A program made the translations under genes and the position numbers. Shown in pieces: positions 23,330 to 32,425 of a DNA stretch of 64,000 bases. Positions within the stretch are counted from its first letter, which is position 1; every line of letters starts with the position of its first letter. Source of the stretch: Burkholderia singularis (GTDB taxonomy: Bacteria > Pseudomonadota > Gammaproteobacteria > Burkholderiales > Burkholderiaceae); the NCBI RefSeq assembly GCF_900176645.1, contig NZ_FXAN01000034.1, positions 1 to 64,000 of the forward strand, read 5' to 3'. Below the pieces are notes generated by a model. It was not told the DNA's origin, ran no database searches, and saw only the letters and a program-made list of their open reading frames with translations.

Positions 23330-25569
23330 CAGAAATGGTACGTGACCGACACGCGCGCGGTGCGCGGCGCCCCGAGAAACAGATACGCGTCGCCCTGTTG
23401 TTCTCCCGCGTCCTGCCAGTAGGTCTTGTTGAACAGGTTATCGATCGATAGACGCACTACCGCCCGGTGAGCGCCGAGCTTCGTCGTGTAGCGCGCGCCG
23501 ACATTGAACACGAACCACGACGGCACGCGCGCCGTTCCCGTTTCGTTCGCGTTGCGGCTCGCGCTGTAGTTCACGCCGCCGAGCAAATCGAGCCCCGCAA
23601 CGCCGGGCATCGCGTAATCGGCGTAGAGCGACGCGCGCAGCGCCGGTACGTTGATCACCTGATGGGCTTCATAAGCGGGCGTGCCCGAATCATGCGCACG
23701 CGCGCGAATTGCCGCCACGCTCGCGGTGAGCGATAGCCGCTGCGTCACCCGCCCGGCCACGCCGAGTTCGATGCCCTGATGACGCTCGGTGCCACGCTGC
23801 ACGAACGTATAACCGGCGCTCGACGCATCGGGCCGCGCATACTCGAACGGCTTGTCGATCGAGAACACCGCCGCCGTCAAGCTCAACCGGTTCAGCCAAT
23901 CGTATTTCGCGCCAAGCTCGTACTGATGCGACTCGACAGGAGGCAAAAACGCATACGCGTTGCTCGCGCGCACGGGCGCCTGCTCGCCGAGCGACAACGC
24001 TTCGCTATACGACGCATAGAGCGACAACGCACGGGCCGGCTTGTAGACGAGCGCCAACTGAGGCAAAAACTTGGTGCGATCGGTACGCGACGCCGCGCCG
24101 TCGATACTCGTCCAACTCTTCTGGCGCAACCATACTTGCTTGCCGCCGGCGAGCACTTGCCAACGATCGTTGAATGAAATCCGGTCGATGCCGAACACCG
24201 TGTACTGCCATGCGTCGAGTTGCGGATACGACGCTCCCGCGAGGTTCTGCGACGGCGAGAAGGTCTGGTCCGGCCCATAGACGTTCTCGGAGCCGACATA
24301 GTCGTACACCGCCTCGGCCAGATGCACCACTCGCCGCTGCACACCCATGCCGAACGTCAACTCGTGCCGGATCGCGCCGCTTGAAAACTTCCCCGTCACG
24401 ACGGCGCGTGCGTCATCGTTGCGACGGTACTCGCCGGGGCTGCGGAAGTCATAGACGTCATAATCACCGTTCGCGCCGAAGAAAAACGGCGAGGTGCCGC
24501 CCGCGCCGCAAGTCGGCACATACGCACAGCCATACGCAAACGCGACGTTGTCGTCGATCATCGTGCGGCTGCGGCCGATCGCGACATACGCGCGCCACGC
24601 GTCGTCGAACCGGTAGTCGAAGCGGCCGTTCAAATTCAGCGCATCGGTCGTCAGCGGCTTCGCCCACGGCTGTGCGCCGAGCAGCTTCGAGCGCGCCGCG
24701 ACGCCCGGCACGATCTCGCCGCCGAGCAATTGATAGCCCGGCACCGAGCTCTGAATCCACTGCTGAAATTCGGCATTGAGCTGCAGGCTCGCGCGCGGGC
24801 TGATGTCCCAATCGGCCGCGATCGACGCGAAACTGCGCCGCCCGTTCGCGCCGTCTACATACGAGTGCATGTTTTCCTTCGCCGCATTGATCCGGATGCC
24901 GAACTGATTGTCGACGCCGAAGCGCCTGCCCAAATCGAGCGCGGCCGACGCCGATCCGCGGCTATCGAATCCCGCTGTCACGCTCGCGACGTTCGCCGAG
25001 CGCTTGGTGACGAAATTGACGACGCCGCCGGGCGCGATCACGCCGCTGTCGATACCAGCAAGCCCCTTCAGGATCTCGACGCTCTCCTTGTTTTCGAGCG
25101 GTACGTTCTGCTCGCCGGAGATCGTCAGCCCATCGATCCGGTAAGCGCTAGCCGGATCGATCGCGAAACCGCGAATCGAAAAACCCTCGTAATAACCGAT
25201 CGGTGCGTAATCATGGTTTACCGATGCGTCGTTTTTGACGACATCGCTCAATCGCTTCGCCTGCTGGTCGTCGAGCTGCGCGCGCGTGACGACGCTGACG
25301 GAGGCGGGTGTATCGCGCAACAATGCATCATCGTAGCCCGCGACCGATGCCCGCCGCGCTCGCCACGCATTATCACGCTCGCCGTTCACGACGACTGTCG
25401 GCAATACCTGACTGCGCGCATTCGCGTCGGCTTGCGACGCGGCAACGCCCCCCTCTGCCTGCGCCATCGCCGGTGCGGCGATCAGCATCGCGCCGAGTCC
25501 ACCTCCGAGCCGCGCATACCGCCGCCAACTCCGCCTACGCCGTAACGACCACGACTTTCCACTCTTCAT
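23329..25569 (-). CDS. TonB-dependent outer-membrane receptor
   Basis: The 746-residue protein has a basic n-region, a hydrophobic core and an AMAQA cleavage site. The plug domain follows (LRDTPASVSVVTRAQLDDQQ, SIRGFAIDPASAYRIDGL, SVEILKGLAGIDSG). A long beta-barrel ends in the outer-membrane signature VSVTYHF with terminal Phe. The plug resembles ferrisiderophore receptors such as FhuE/FpvA. The start was set at MKSGKSWSL; an upstream frame of 44 codons looks non-coding. No Fur box is obvious in front. Downstream PnuC-like and kinase genes suggest the ligand could be a vitamin or nucleoside rather than a siderophore. Confidence 0.88.
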   Translation of the reverse strand: MKSGKSWSLRRRRSWRRYARLGGGLGAMLIAAPAMAQAEGGVAASQADANARSQVLPTVVVNGERDNAWRARRASVAGYDDALLRDTPASVSVVTRAQLDDQQAKRLSDVVKNDASVNHDYAPIGYYEGFSIRGFAIDPASAYRIDGLTISGEQNVPLENKESVEILKGLAGIDSGVIAPGGVVNFVTKRSANVASVTAGFDSRGSASAALDLGRRFGVDNQFGIRINAAKENMHSYVDGANGRRSFASIAADWDISPRASLQLNAEFQQWIQSSVPGYQLLGGEIVPGVAARSKLLGAQPWAKPLTTDALNLNGRFDYRFDDAWRAYVAIGRSRTMIDDNVAFAYGCAYVPTCGAGGTSPFFFGANGDYDVYDFRSPGEYRRNDDARAVVTGKFSSGAIRHELTFGMGVQRRVVHLAEAVYDYVGSENVYGPDQTFSPSQNLAGASYPQLDAWQYTVFGIDRISFNDRWQVLAGGKQVWLRQKSWTSIDGAASRTDRTKFLPQLALVYKPARALSLYASYSEALSLGEQAPVRASNAYAFLPPVESHQYELGAKYDWLNRLSLTAAVFSIDKPFEYARPDASSAGYTFVQRGTERHQGIELGVAGRVTQRLSLTASVAAIRARAHDSGTPAYEAHQVINVPALRASLYADYAMPGVAGLDLLGGVNYSASRNANETGTARVPSWFVFNVGARYTTKLGAHRAVVRLSIDNLFNKTYWQDAGEQQGDAYLFLGAPRTARVSVTYHF

Positions 25570-26537
25570 CTTGATCCGGAATATACAAATCCATTCATTC
25601 GAGATGCAAACTATCCCGCCATCGGTTCGAAAGCGCGCTGCCCAGTTGCCTGGCGGCATACGCGACATCGGTCCGGCGAGACACGCCGAGATTCGGCCCA
25701 CGACATCGCCGGCGGCAGGCGATCACCGTCAGCCTCGCTCTTGCGCCCCCCAAAATCGTTCGCGCGGCTCGACAAGACCGCTGCCCGCTCCTGTCCCCCG
25801 AACGCATGAGCCGAACCGGAGATCACTGCGGCCCGCCTTTCCCGGTCGGGACCGCCGCGCCGGGCGCCGCAAAGCCGGCCGGCGCACGATCGACTCGAAC
25901 CGCCCCGTTGGCGCGATCGTCCCGCGCGTAGTCCCGCGCCTCCGAGCCCGCTTTCGGTACGGAAACGCCGCTGCGCGCGGCCTATCGTGGCCGAGCCAAT
26001 GCAACGTCGATTGGAAGGTAGCTTACAGGTGGGATTCGTCAGATTGCCGGCGCAGGCGGGATTATCGCATCGACGCCTGCTGTCGGGCTGGCTCACGCCC
26101 GTCATCGCGCGAGTCATGGCCGAACAGAGCCGAGGCTTCGGCTTGGACGCAAGCTGCGGCTGGCCGCTTTTGACGCGCCGGCGCGAGCGTGCGCCGGGCT
26201 TGCATGTTCATATCGTCCGCTTGCGCGCCGCTCCGGATTGAGCCGCGCATGAACCGGTCTGCCGGACGAACGCCGACGGTTGCGCCCTTGACGGATGCGG
26301 ACGCCGGCTTGTCGATCGGTCAGGCAACCATCCGCGCTCCGGCCGCCGCGTGAACGAATCGTGCGCGTGCCGACCGATTATGCACGCGCCAGGTGTCGTG
26401 CCGGGCTCGCCGGCAAGCGGGCCACCATGATCGGCTCGCCGACGGTTTTATCGGGCGCGCCGGCGGGCGCGCCCATGCCTGACTTCACTGCATCACGCGA
26501 AAAATAACCGCCGTCGCGCAAGCCTTGTCGGCAATCC
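25570..26537. other. Nearly 1 kb without a convincing gene
   Basis: GC-rich, with only Arg-rich shadow frames. On the minus strand around 25630-25760 a stretch reads LGVSRRTDVAYAARQLGSAL, vaguely like a LuxR-type helix-turn-helix but without an intact gene. It is possibly decayed DNA between the TonB operon and the coiled-coil orphan. Confidence 0.4.
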
Positions 26538-28121
26538 TCATCGTGACATCGGCACGATCTCGATGCCCGAGCTGATATCGAGCGCCTGCTGCAGCAGCCC
26601 ACGAAGCAGGTCCGAATTGTGTTCGACGTCGCCGCTCGGAAAATCAATGTTCATCCATGCGTGATGATCGCCCGCGTCCATCACGTTCATGCCGCTTTTC
26701 TGAAGGCTACTCATCAGGTTGAAGCGGATACGGCCATCCTGTATCGCCGAATCGATGTTATCGACCAATATCTGGCCATGTTGATCATCGAGCGTTCTCA
26801 GCAGCGCGCTTCTCAGTCGCTGTCTTTGCACCGGCTCGAATCCGGCCACGCCTTCGTCCAGCAAATGGTCCACCTGCTCGGCCCGCCCCGACGGCGAAGG
26901 CGCGGCAAATTCGCCCGCGGGATCTTCCGACGTACTGCCGTGAATGCGTCGGCCATAAGACGATTCCAATACGGAATCACTTTGGCTCGAACCTGCGCCT
27001 CGGGAAGACGGTTCAGCCCCGGTGCCAGGTTCCTGACGGCCGGCATCGATCCGCGGTTTTTTAGGCAGCGAACCGCCGCTTGGCGCGTCCATGCGGCCAG
27101 AACCCGAGCCGGAACCAGATCCGCGTGGCCCCGGTCCCGCGCCACGATCCTGCGTGGATTCCAGCGTTTGCAGAACGCGCTGAAGATTCTGCTCGTTCGT
27201 GCGCAACACTTCCTCGGCGTTGGCCAGTTCCCGCTGCAACACCGTCAGCCTGTCGTCGGTTTCCTGGAGCCTGGCGCGCGCGTCAGTCAAAGTGGGCTGA
27301 AGAGCGATTAAATTATCGCGCGCCTGCCGCAAGGGATGCCGACCGGCTCGCAAGCCCGACAGATCCCAATTGATAGGCGCGTTATTGATTTCATGGTCGA
27401 TATCCTGCAATACACGCTGAATGTCGGTCAGCGCCTGTTCGTGCCGCGCCTGCTCCGCGGGAGCCGCGAGCCCCTCCAGCGCCTGATCGACCACACCGCG
27501 CGCCGGTTGAATCCGTACCCGGGCCTGATCCATGTAAGCGCGGGCCTGCGTCATATGCTCGCGAGCCAGATCGATATTGTGCCGCGCAGCGTAGATGGCC
27601 GGCCATATCCGCTGTGAAGAGCCACGCTGACTAGACAACGTCATCGCTTCATTGGTTAGGCGGGTGGCCTCATTGGTCTCGCTCTGCACATCTGTAACGA
27701 GATGCGTTGCGCGATTGGCCTGATCGATGATCTCCTGAACCTGCCCGACTGCTTGACGGCCAGGCAGGATGATGACCCTCGCCTCATCGTAAACCTGCTC
27801 GGCTTCGTCCATCACGCGATGAACCGACGCCGGCAAGGCTCCCGACGAGGGATTGACTCGATAGTGATCGTAGCCGCCGCGCCTCGTGCGCTGCAGCGGC
27901 ACCTGATCCCCTTGAAGCGCCGCTTGATCCGGCGCTTGCGGACTTGTCGCTTCATCGGTATAAACGGTTTGCCTCAGATGTTGCGACACGCCCGGATTCA
28001 ACCCCTGGACGGCTCCCGTCGATACCGTCTCGCTGGTGCCTGCCTGCGCCGGATCTTGCAAGCTCGGAGCGTTGGATACGCGCTGCGGGCCGCGCAATTG
28101 ACTGTTCGAATTCGTTATCAT
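26538..28121 (-). CDS. Coiled-coil orphan protein, candidate secreted effector
   Basis: The 527-residue protein is not recognised. The N-terminus is polar (MITNSNSQLRGPQRVSNAP) without a signal peptide, like type III effectors. Residues about 95-320 form long amphipathic helices of coiled-coil character (ARLQETDDRLTVLQRELANA, EEVLRTNEQNLQRVLQTLES). A Gly/Ser linker follows, then a short basic PKKPRI near residue 354 that looks like a nuclear-localisation signal. The C-terminal 130 residues form a separate domain (LLDEGVAGFEPVQRQRLRSA; HHAWMNIDFPSGDVEHNSDL). The promoter has the same TTCG-N17-TTCG arrangement as the orphan gene at 17674. Function is unknown; a host-directed role is inference. 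Confidence 0.7.
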   Translation of the reverse strand: MITNSNSQLRGPQRVSNAPSLQDPAQAGTSETVSTGAVQGLNPGVSQHLRQTVYTDEATSPQAPDQAALQGDQVPLQRTRRGGYDHYRVNPSSGALPASVHRVMDEAEQVYDEARVIILPGRQAVGQVQEIIDQANRATHLVTDVQSETNEATRLTNEAMTLSSQRGSSQRIWPAIYAARHNIDLAREHMTQARAYMDQARVRIQPARGVVDQALEGLAAPAEQARHEQALTDIQRVLQDIDHEINNAPINWDLSGLRAGRHPLRQARDNLIALQPTLTDARARLQETDDRLTVLQRELANAEEVLRTNEQNLQRVLQTLESTQDRGAGPGPRGSGSGSGSGRMDAPSGGSLPKKPRIDAGRQEPGTGAEPSSRGAGSSQSDSVLESSYGRRIHGSTSEDPAGEFAAPSPSGRAEQVDHLLDEGVAGFEPVQRQRLRSALLRTLDDQHGQILVDNIDSAIQDGRIRFNLMSSLQKSGMNVMDAGDHHAWMNIDFPSGDVEHNSDLLRGLLQQALDISSGIEIVPMSR

Positions 28122-28203
28122 CGGTATTTAGAAATCCCCAATAAAACTTCCTATTTTCTTTCCCGCACGCAGCGTGCGTGAGGCGGAAAAATCATCGGGA
28201 GAC

Positions 28204-28267
28204 AGCCTAATCGATAAAGCGCAAACGTCCGCGTGCGCATTCCGAAATGCATCATGCACCGCACGAA
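28204..28267 (-). promoter_or_regulatory. hrpII/PIP-box-like promoter of the coiled-coil orphan
   Basis: On the minus strand TTCG (28267-28264) and TTCG (28246-28243) are separated by 17 bases. TAGGCT (YANNNT) follows 33 bases later. The second box ends 121 bases before the start codon, against 139 in the other orphan gene. The shared N17 spacing and similar distance argue for common control; the off-by-one spacing from the classical box is a caution. Confidence 0.4.
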
Positions 28268-28299
28268 ATGGAACGAACCGGCCTGAGCGCCGCGTCAGT

Positions 28300-29001
28300 T
28301 CAGGCCAACGGCGCCGCGTCCTGCCAGCGGCGCACATAATCGGGCGTGCCGGTCGGCGCCGCATCCGCGAGCGGCGCGAAGCGCGCGACCTTCAGCGGCA
28401 GCACGCCCGCCCATACCGGCCGATTCAGATCCGCTTCGTCGTCGTTCGGGCCTCCCGTGCGAATCTTCGCCACGGCCTCGTCGAGCGCAATACGCAATAT
28501 GGTGGTCGCCGCAAGCTCGTTCGCGTCGCCGGGCCGCGCGTCGCGGCTGCGGCCCGGCGCGATCCGCTCGACGAACACGTCGAGCGCCGCCGCCTTGCGC
28601 GCGTCCGGCACCACCTCGAATGCGCCGTAGATCACGGCCGATCGATAGTTCATCGAATGATTGAATGCCGAGCGCGCAAGCACGATGCCGTCGAGATGCG
28701 TCACGGTCACGCAGACCTGCGCGCCCGTCGCCGCAAGCTTGAGCATCCGGCTGCCGTTCGAGCCGTGAATATACAAATGATCGCGTTCGCGCCAGCAGGC
28801 GGTCGGAATGCAATGGATGCCGGATGCGTCGGCAAACGCGACGTGACACACGTAGGCATCGTCGAGAATCGCATCGAGGCTCGCGCGGTCGTAATGCGCG
28901 CGATGCGCTTCGCGACGCACGCGGGTGCGCGGGCTGGCAGCAGCCGGCGCGGAAGCTTCGGCGGGCGCGGTGCCCGGCAAATCGGTGGCGGGTGATGTCA
29001 T
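28300..29001 (-). CDS. Pyridoxamine-5'-phosphate-oxidase-like flavin-binding protein
   Basis: The 233-residue protein has the split-barrel PNPOx-like fold of the flavin-nucleotide-binding family: ILDDAYVCHVAFADASGIHC, PTACWRERDHLYIHGSNGSR, then MNYRSAVIYGAFEVV. The first 40 residues are Ala/Pro-rich and probably disordered. It is divergently oriented from a MocR-type PLP-binding regulator with about 110 bases between starts. In this family that arrangement usually means the regulator controls the oxidase-like gene in vitamin B6 or related metabolism. Catalytic activity as a true PdxH is not supported; it may be a heme- or flavin-binding paralogue. Confidence 0.82.
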   Translation of the reverse strand: MTSPATDLPGTAPAEASAPAAASPRTRVRREAHRAHYDRASLDAILDDAYVCHVAFADASGIHCIPTACWRERDHLYIHGSNGSRMLKLAATGAQVCVTVTHLDGIVLARSAFNHSMNYRSAVIYGAFEVVPDARKAAALDVFVERIAPGRSRDARPGDANELAATTILRIALDEAVAKIRTGGPNDDEADLNRPVWAGVLPLKVARFAPLADAAPTGTPDYVRRWQDAAPLA

Positions 29002-29109
29002 CGGCGTGGTCCCTATCTGATTGGATGGATGTGTGATGAACAGGCGCCACGATAAAAAATTCATGGCACCATTCATAGACCCACGCAATCAATTAATTAT
29101 GGAGCCACG

Positions 29110-30621
29110 ATGGACTATGGCGTGTTGCTGTCGAACTTCGAGCGCGACGACGCGAACGACGCGCTCGCCCGCGCATCGCAGCAGCATCGGCTGTATGCGT
29201 GCCTGCGCGCGGCGATCCTGAACGGCACACTCGAGCCGGGCACGTTTCTGTTGTCGTCGCGCGCGCTCGCCGAGACGCTGCGCATCGCACGTAATTCGGT
29301 GCTGTATGCCTATGAGCGGCTTTCGGCCGAAGGTTTCGCCGTCGCGACCAGGCAAGGCACGATGGTCGCGCGCGTGGGCCTGGGCGCACCCGCCCCTGGC
29401 GCGCGCACGGCCCATGTGAAACCCGCGCTGTCGCGCCGCATCGCGCAGTTGCCGGATGCCGACGGCGAACTCGACGATCACGACGACCCGCTGCCGTTCC
29501 TGCCCGGCATGCCCGCACTCGACGAATTTCCGCTCGCATCGTGGCGGCGCGCGCTCGAGCGCGCATGGCGGCGCATCGGCGCCGAGCAGCTCCGGTACGC
29601 AAGCGCCGACGGCAATTTGCGGCTGCGTCAGACGATTGCCGAATATCTGCGCGTGTCGCGCGGCATCGGCTGCGACGCGCAGCAGGTATTCATCACCGAT
29701 GGCACACAGCACGGCCTCGATCTATGCGCGCGCACGCTCGCGGACGCGGGCGACACCGCCTGGATCGAAGACCCCGGCTATGGCGGCGCGCGCGCCGCGT
29801 TCGCAGCGGCCGATTTGCGGCTCGTGCCGATTCCCGTCGACGCCGACGGGCTCGCGCCGACCGAGCGGCATTGGCGCACCCGCCCGCCTCGGCTCATCTA
29901 CATCACGCCGTCGCATCAATATCCGCTCGGCGCGGTAATGAGCGTCGAGCGGCGCATCGCGCTCGTCAGCCGCGCACGGGCGGCAGGCGCATGGATCGTC
30001 GAGGACGACTACGACAGCGAGTTCCGCCACTATGGCGCGCCGCTCGCCGCGCTGCAAAGCTTTGGCGACGACGCACCCGTCGTTTATCTCGGCACGTTCA
30101 GCAAAACCATGTTTCCCGCGTTGCGGATCGGTTTCGTCGTCGCACCGCCGGCACTCGAGCCGGCATTGCGCAAGACCGTCGGCGTGCTCGCACCGCGCGG
30201 GCGCCTCGCCGAGCAGCTCGCGCTCGCCGATTTCATCGACGCCGGCCATTTCGCGCGCCATCTGCGCCGGATGCGGCGACTGTACGCCGAGCGCCGCGAC
30301 GCGCTGCAAGATGCACTGATACGCCATCTCGGCGGCGTGCTGACGGTATCGGGCGGCGCGGGAGGCATGCATTTATCCGCGCGCCTCGATACGGATGCCG
30401 CCGACACCGACGTCGCGCGCGCGGCAAGTGCACACTCGATCACAGTTCGCGCGCTGTCACGCTTTTGCATGCCGGCCCCGGCGACGGGCGAGTCCGCGAG
30501 CGCCGCTTACAACGGCTTCGTGCTCGGTTACGGGGCGGTGCGCACGGAACAGATCGACGCATGCGTGCGGCGGCTCGGCGCGGCAATCGACGAGGCGCGG
30601 CGCACGCGGCACCGGGCTTGA
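29110..30621 (+). CDS. MocR/PdxR-type GntR regulator with aminotransferase-like domain
   Basis: The 503-residue protein has an N-terminal GntR winged helix (SSRALAETLRIARNSVLYAY, LSAEGFAVATRQGTMVA, residues about 50-90). A fold-type I aminotransferase-like domain follows, with the PLP lysine in TFSKTMFPALRIGF and the YITPSHQYPLGAVMS and EDDYDSEFR signatures. Such proteins sense PLP or an amino-acid derivative and activate divergent genes. The neighbour is a PNPOx-like gene, so control of B6-related functions is likely. The short region between them contains AT-rich sequence with a repeated ccat (ggcaccattcat), a plausible operator. Confidence 0.9.
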   Translation: MDYGVLLSNFERDDANDALARASQQHRLYACLRAAILNGTLEPGTFLLSSRALAETLRIARNSVLYAYERLSAEGFAVATRQGTMVARVGLGAPAPGARTAHVKPALSRRIAQLPDADGELDDHDDPLPFLPGMPALDEFPLASWRRALERAWRRIGAEQLRYASADGNLRLRQTIAEYLRVSRGIGCDAQQVFITDGTQHGLDLCARTLADAGDTAWIEDPGYGGARAAFAAADLRLVPIPVDADGLAPTERHWRTRPPRLIYITPSHQYPLGAVMSVERRIALVSRARAAGAWIVEDDYDSEFRHYGAPLAALQSFGDDAPVVYLGTFSKTMFPALRIGFVVAPPALEPALRKTVGVLAPRGRLAEQLALADFIDAGHFARHLRRMRRLYAERRDALQDALIRHLGGVLTVSGGAGGMHLSARLDTDAADTDVARAASAHSITVRALSRFCMPAPATGESASAAYNGFVLGYGAVRTEQIDACVRRLGAAIDEARRTRHRA

Positions 30622-30985
30622 TGCCAACGCGCGCCTTCCGATACGGGCCAAGCGCGGCGTGCCGGCGCGGTGCGCCGCGCCATCCCAAGCGTTGAAAAAC
30701 CGTGCATGGCAGCCCGGCGGCTGCCGCGCGCGGTCACCCGCACCGCCCTCCGGCCAACGCCCGCCTATGTCCGCATGCGCCCGGTGCAACGCACGTGCGC
30801 ACCGACCGGATACGAAGCCGGCATCGCATCCCGCTTGAGTTCCGCGACGAAACTCGGCCCCGCGAAACCCGCCGCCCCACCCGCCGATCCTGCAGCCACC
30901 CAACATTTCCGCTTTCGTCTAAGCTAATCGTCCCCCCGCCCGCTGCCGCGCGGCGCGCCATTCGATCCATTTGCGGAGTCTGCCC
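30622..30985. other. Intergenic region before the SDR gene
   Basis: Apart from the hairpin at 30664 nothing recognisable is seen. The last 20 bases carry a CGGAG ribosome-binding site for the SDR gene. Confidence 0.4.
30664..30681 (+). terminator. GC-rich hairpin after the MocR gene
   Basis: ggcgcgg / ccgcgcc, 7 bp with a tgcg loop, 42 bases after the stop. There is no T-run directly after (an A-run follows). Weak support as a terminator. Confidence 0.35.
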
Positions 30986-31780
30986 ATGCATATCGATTTG
31001 ACCGGTAAAACCGCCCTCGTCACCGCCTCGACCGCAGGCATCGGCCTGGCGATCGCCGAAGGACTCGCGCGTGCCGGCGCGCACCTGATCATCAACGGCC
31101 GCAGCGACGAATCCGTGAAAGCCGCGCTCGCGCATCTGCGCGTGGCCACGCCCGGCGCGAGCGTACAGGGCATAGCCGCCGATTTGTCGAGTGCCGAAGG
31201 CGCGCAACGCGTGATCGACGCCGCGCCAAGCGTCGATATCCTCGTGAACAACGCGGGGATTTACGGCCCGAAGCCGTTCTTCGATATCGACGACGCCGAA
31301 TGGGAACATTTCTTCCAGGTCAACGTCATGTCGGGCGTGCGGCTCGCGCGACATTATCTGAAGACGATGATCGAGCGCGACTGGGGCCGGGTCGTATTCA
31401 TTTCGTCGGAATCGGCGCTCAACATTCCGGCCGACATGATCCACTACGGCTTCACGAAAACCGCGCAGCTCTCGATTTCGCGCGGGCTTGCGAAACTCGC
31501 GGCGGGTACCCGCGTAACCGTCAACGCGGTGCTGCCCGGCCCGACCATGTCCGACGGCGTGAAAACGATGTTGAAGAGCACGGCCGACGAAACCGGCAAG
31601 ACGGTCGAGCAGGTCGCCCTCGAATTCGTCCGCACGCATCGCGCGAGTTCGATCATCCAGCGGCCTGCCAGCGCCGAGGAGGTGGCGAATCTCGTCGTCT
31701 ATGTGTGTTCGCCGCAGGCGTCGGCAACCACGGGGGCCGCGCTGCGTGTCGACGGCGGCGTCGTCGACACGATCGCATAA
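30986..31780 (+). CDS. Short-chain dehydrogenase/reductase
   Basis: A 264-residue classical SDR with an NAD(P)-binding glycine motif (TASTAGIGLAIAEGLARAGA), the NNAG motif (DILVNNAGIYGP) and the catalytic serine and Y-x-x-x-K pair in ISSESALNIPADMIHYGFTK. The ending ASATTGAALRVDGGVVDTIA is typical. The ATG at 30986 has CGGAG at a good distance; a TTG 15 bases earlier is less likely. The gene stands alone between a regulator gene and a convergent lipoprotein gene. Substrate unknown; small alcohols, hydroxy acids or 3-oxoacyl compounds are possible. Confidence 0.88.
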   Translation: MHIDLTGKTALVTASTAGIGLAIAEGLARAGAHLIINGRSDESVKAALAHLRVATPGASVQGIAADLSSAEGAQRVIDAAPSVDILVNNAGIYGPKPFFDIDDAEWEHFFQVNVMSGVRLARHYLKTMIERDWGRVVFISSESALNIPADMIHYGFTKTAQLSISRGLAKLAAGTRVTVNAVLPGPTMSDGVKTMLKSTADETGKTVEQVALEFVRTHRASSIIQRPASAEEVANLVVYVCSPQASATTGAALRVDGGVVDTIA

Positions 31781-31866
31781 CGCGGGCTGCTGCGTGCGCC
31801 ATGCCGGACGGGCAGAACGGCCCGGCGGCTGGCATTGCGCCGCGCGCCGAATCGGCCGTCTGCGGT

Positions 31867-31897
31867 GCAGGCCGCCCGCCGCGAGCGGGCCGCCTGC
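31867..31897. terminator. Bidirectional hairpin between convergent SDR and lipoprotein genes
   Basis: gcaggccgcccgc and gcgggccgcctgc pair with one mismatch around a short loop, directly between the two convergent stops. It is likely a shared terminator. Confidence 0.5.
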
Positions 31898-31899
31898 GC

Positions 31900-32298
31900 T
31901 TAAGTATGCGTGGCCGGGCGGCCGCCGTTACCGCTGTCGTGCAGCAACGCCTTGCGGTCCGCCTCCGCGCAAGTCGCGAAACCGTGCCGCGCCACCGCGC
32001 CGCGCCGGTCGAACACGACGTAGTACGAACGATGTTCGTAGCCGTGATACAGATCGTAGTTGTAGCAAACGCCCGCGCCGTTGCGCATCATCCGCACGCT
32101 CGCCGGATTGCCGCCGGCCTTGACGATTTGCGTCTGTGTCGCGCCGGGCTGCGCGGCCGCCCTGGGCACCGGCAGCTTCGCGTATGAAAACGTTTCGGCG
32201 CCGCCGAACCACGAACAGCCGCTGACCACCAACGCAGCGGCGAGCGGGCAAGCGAGCGCTTGGGCGGAGGCGGTTCGGATCGTCGTCTGGAATGCCAT
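31900..32298 (-). CDS. Small BamE/OmlA-like lipoprotein
   Basis: The 132-residue protein has a lipobox (ALVVSGC) after a short hydrophobic signal, so it is probably an outer-membrane lipoprotein. The mature part (TQTQIVKAGGNPASVRMMRN, then VCYNYDLYHGYEHRSYYVVF) matches the small SmpA/OmlA/BamE-like group, whose domain typically has a helix pair and strands ending in a tyrosine-rich hairpin. A paralogue of BamE is more likely than the essential BamE itself, given the isolated position. The role is presumably envelope integrity; the sequence does not show more. Confidence 0.75.
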   Translation of the reverse strand: MAFQTTIRTASAQALACPLAAALVVSGCSWFGGAETFSYAKLPVPRAAAQPGATQTQIVKAGGNPASVRMMRNGAGVCYNYDLYHGYEHRSYYVVFDRRGAVARHGFATCAEADRKALLHDSGNGGRPATHT

Positions 32299-32425
32299 GC
32301 TGCGTAACCCTGCGGCACAACGCCGGCGCAGTGAAAAATCCGATCGTAATCGACGTTTCGGCTGCCTTTTGTTGAATTTCTAAAAGAAGTCCGAAAAACA
32401 ACGCGAACTCCTCCCGCTTCAACGA

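Noticed and set aside
25570-25700. TPP riboswitch or Fur box before the TonB receptor
   Set aside because: Looked for both because of the PnuC/kinase neighbours; neither the TPP core (ctgaga...tgatctgg) nor a Fur-like palindrome is present.
25595-25807. Possible LuxR-type HTH remnant on the minus strand
   Set aside because: Only about 30 residues look suggestive, with no conserved flanks; too weak to call a pseudogene.
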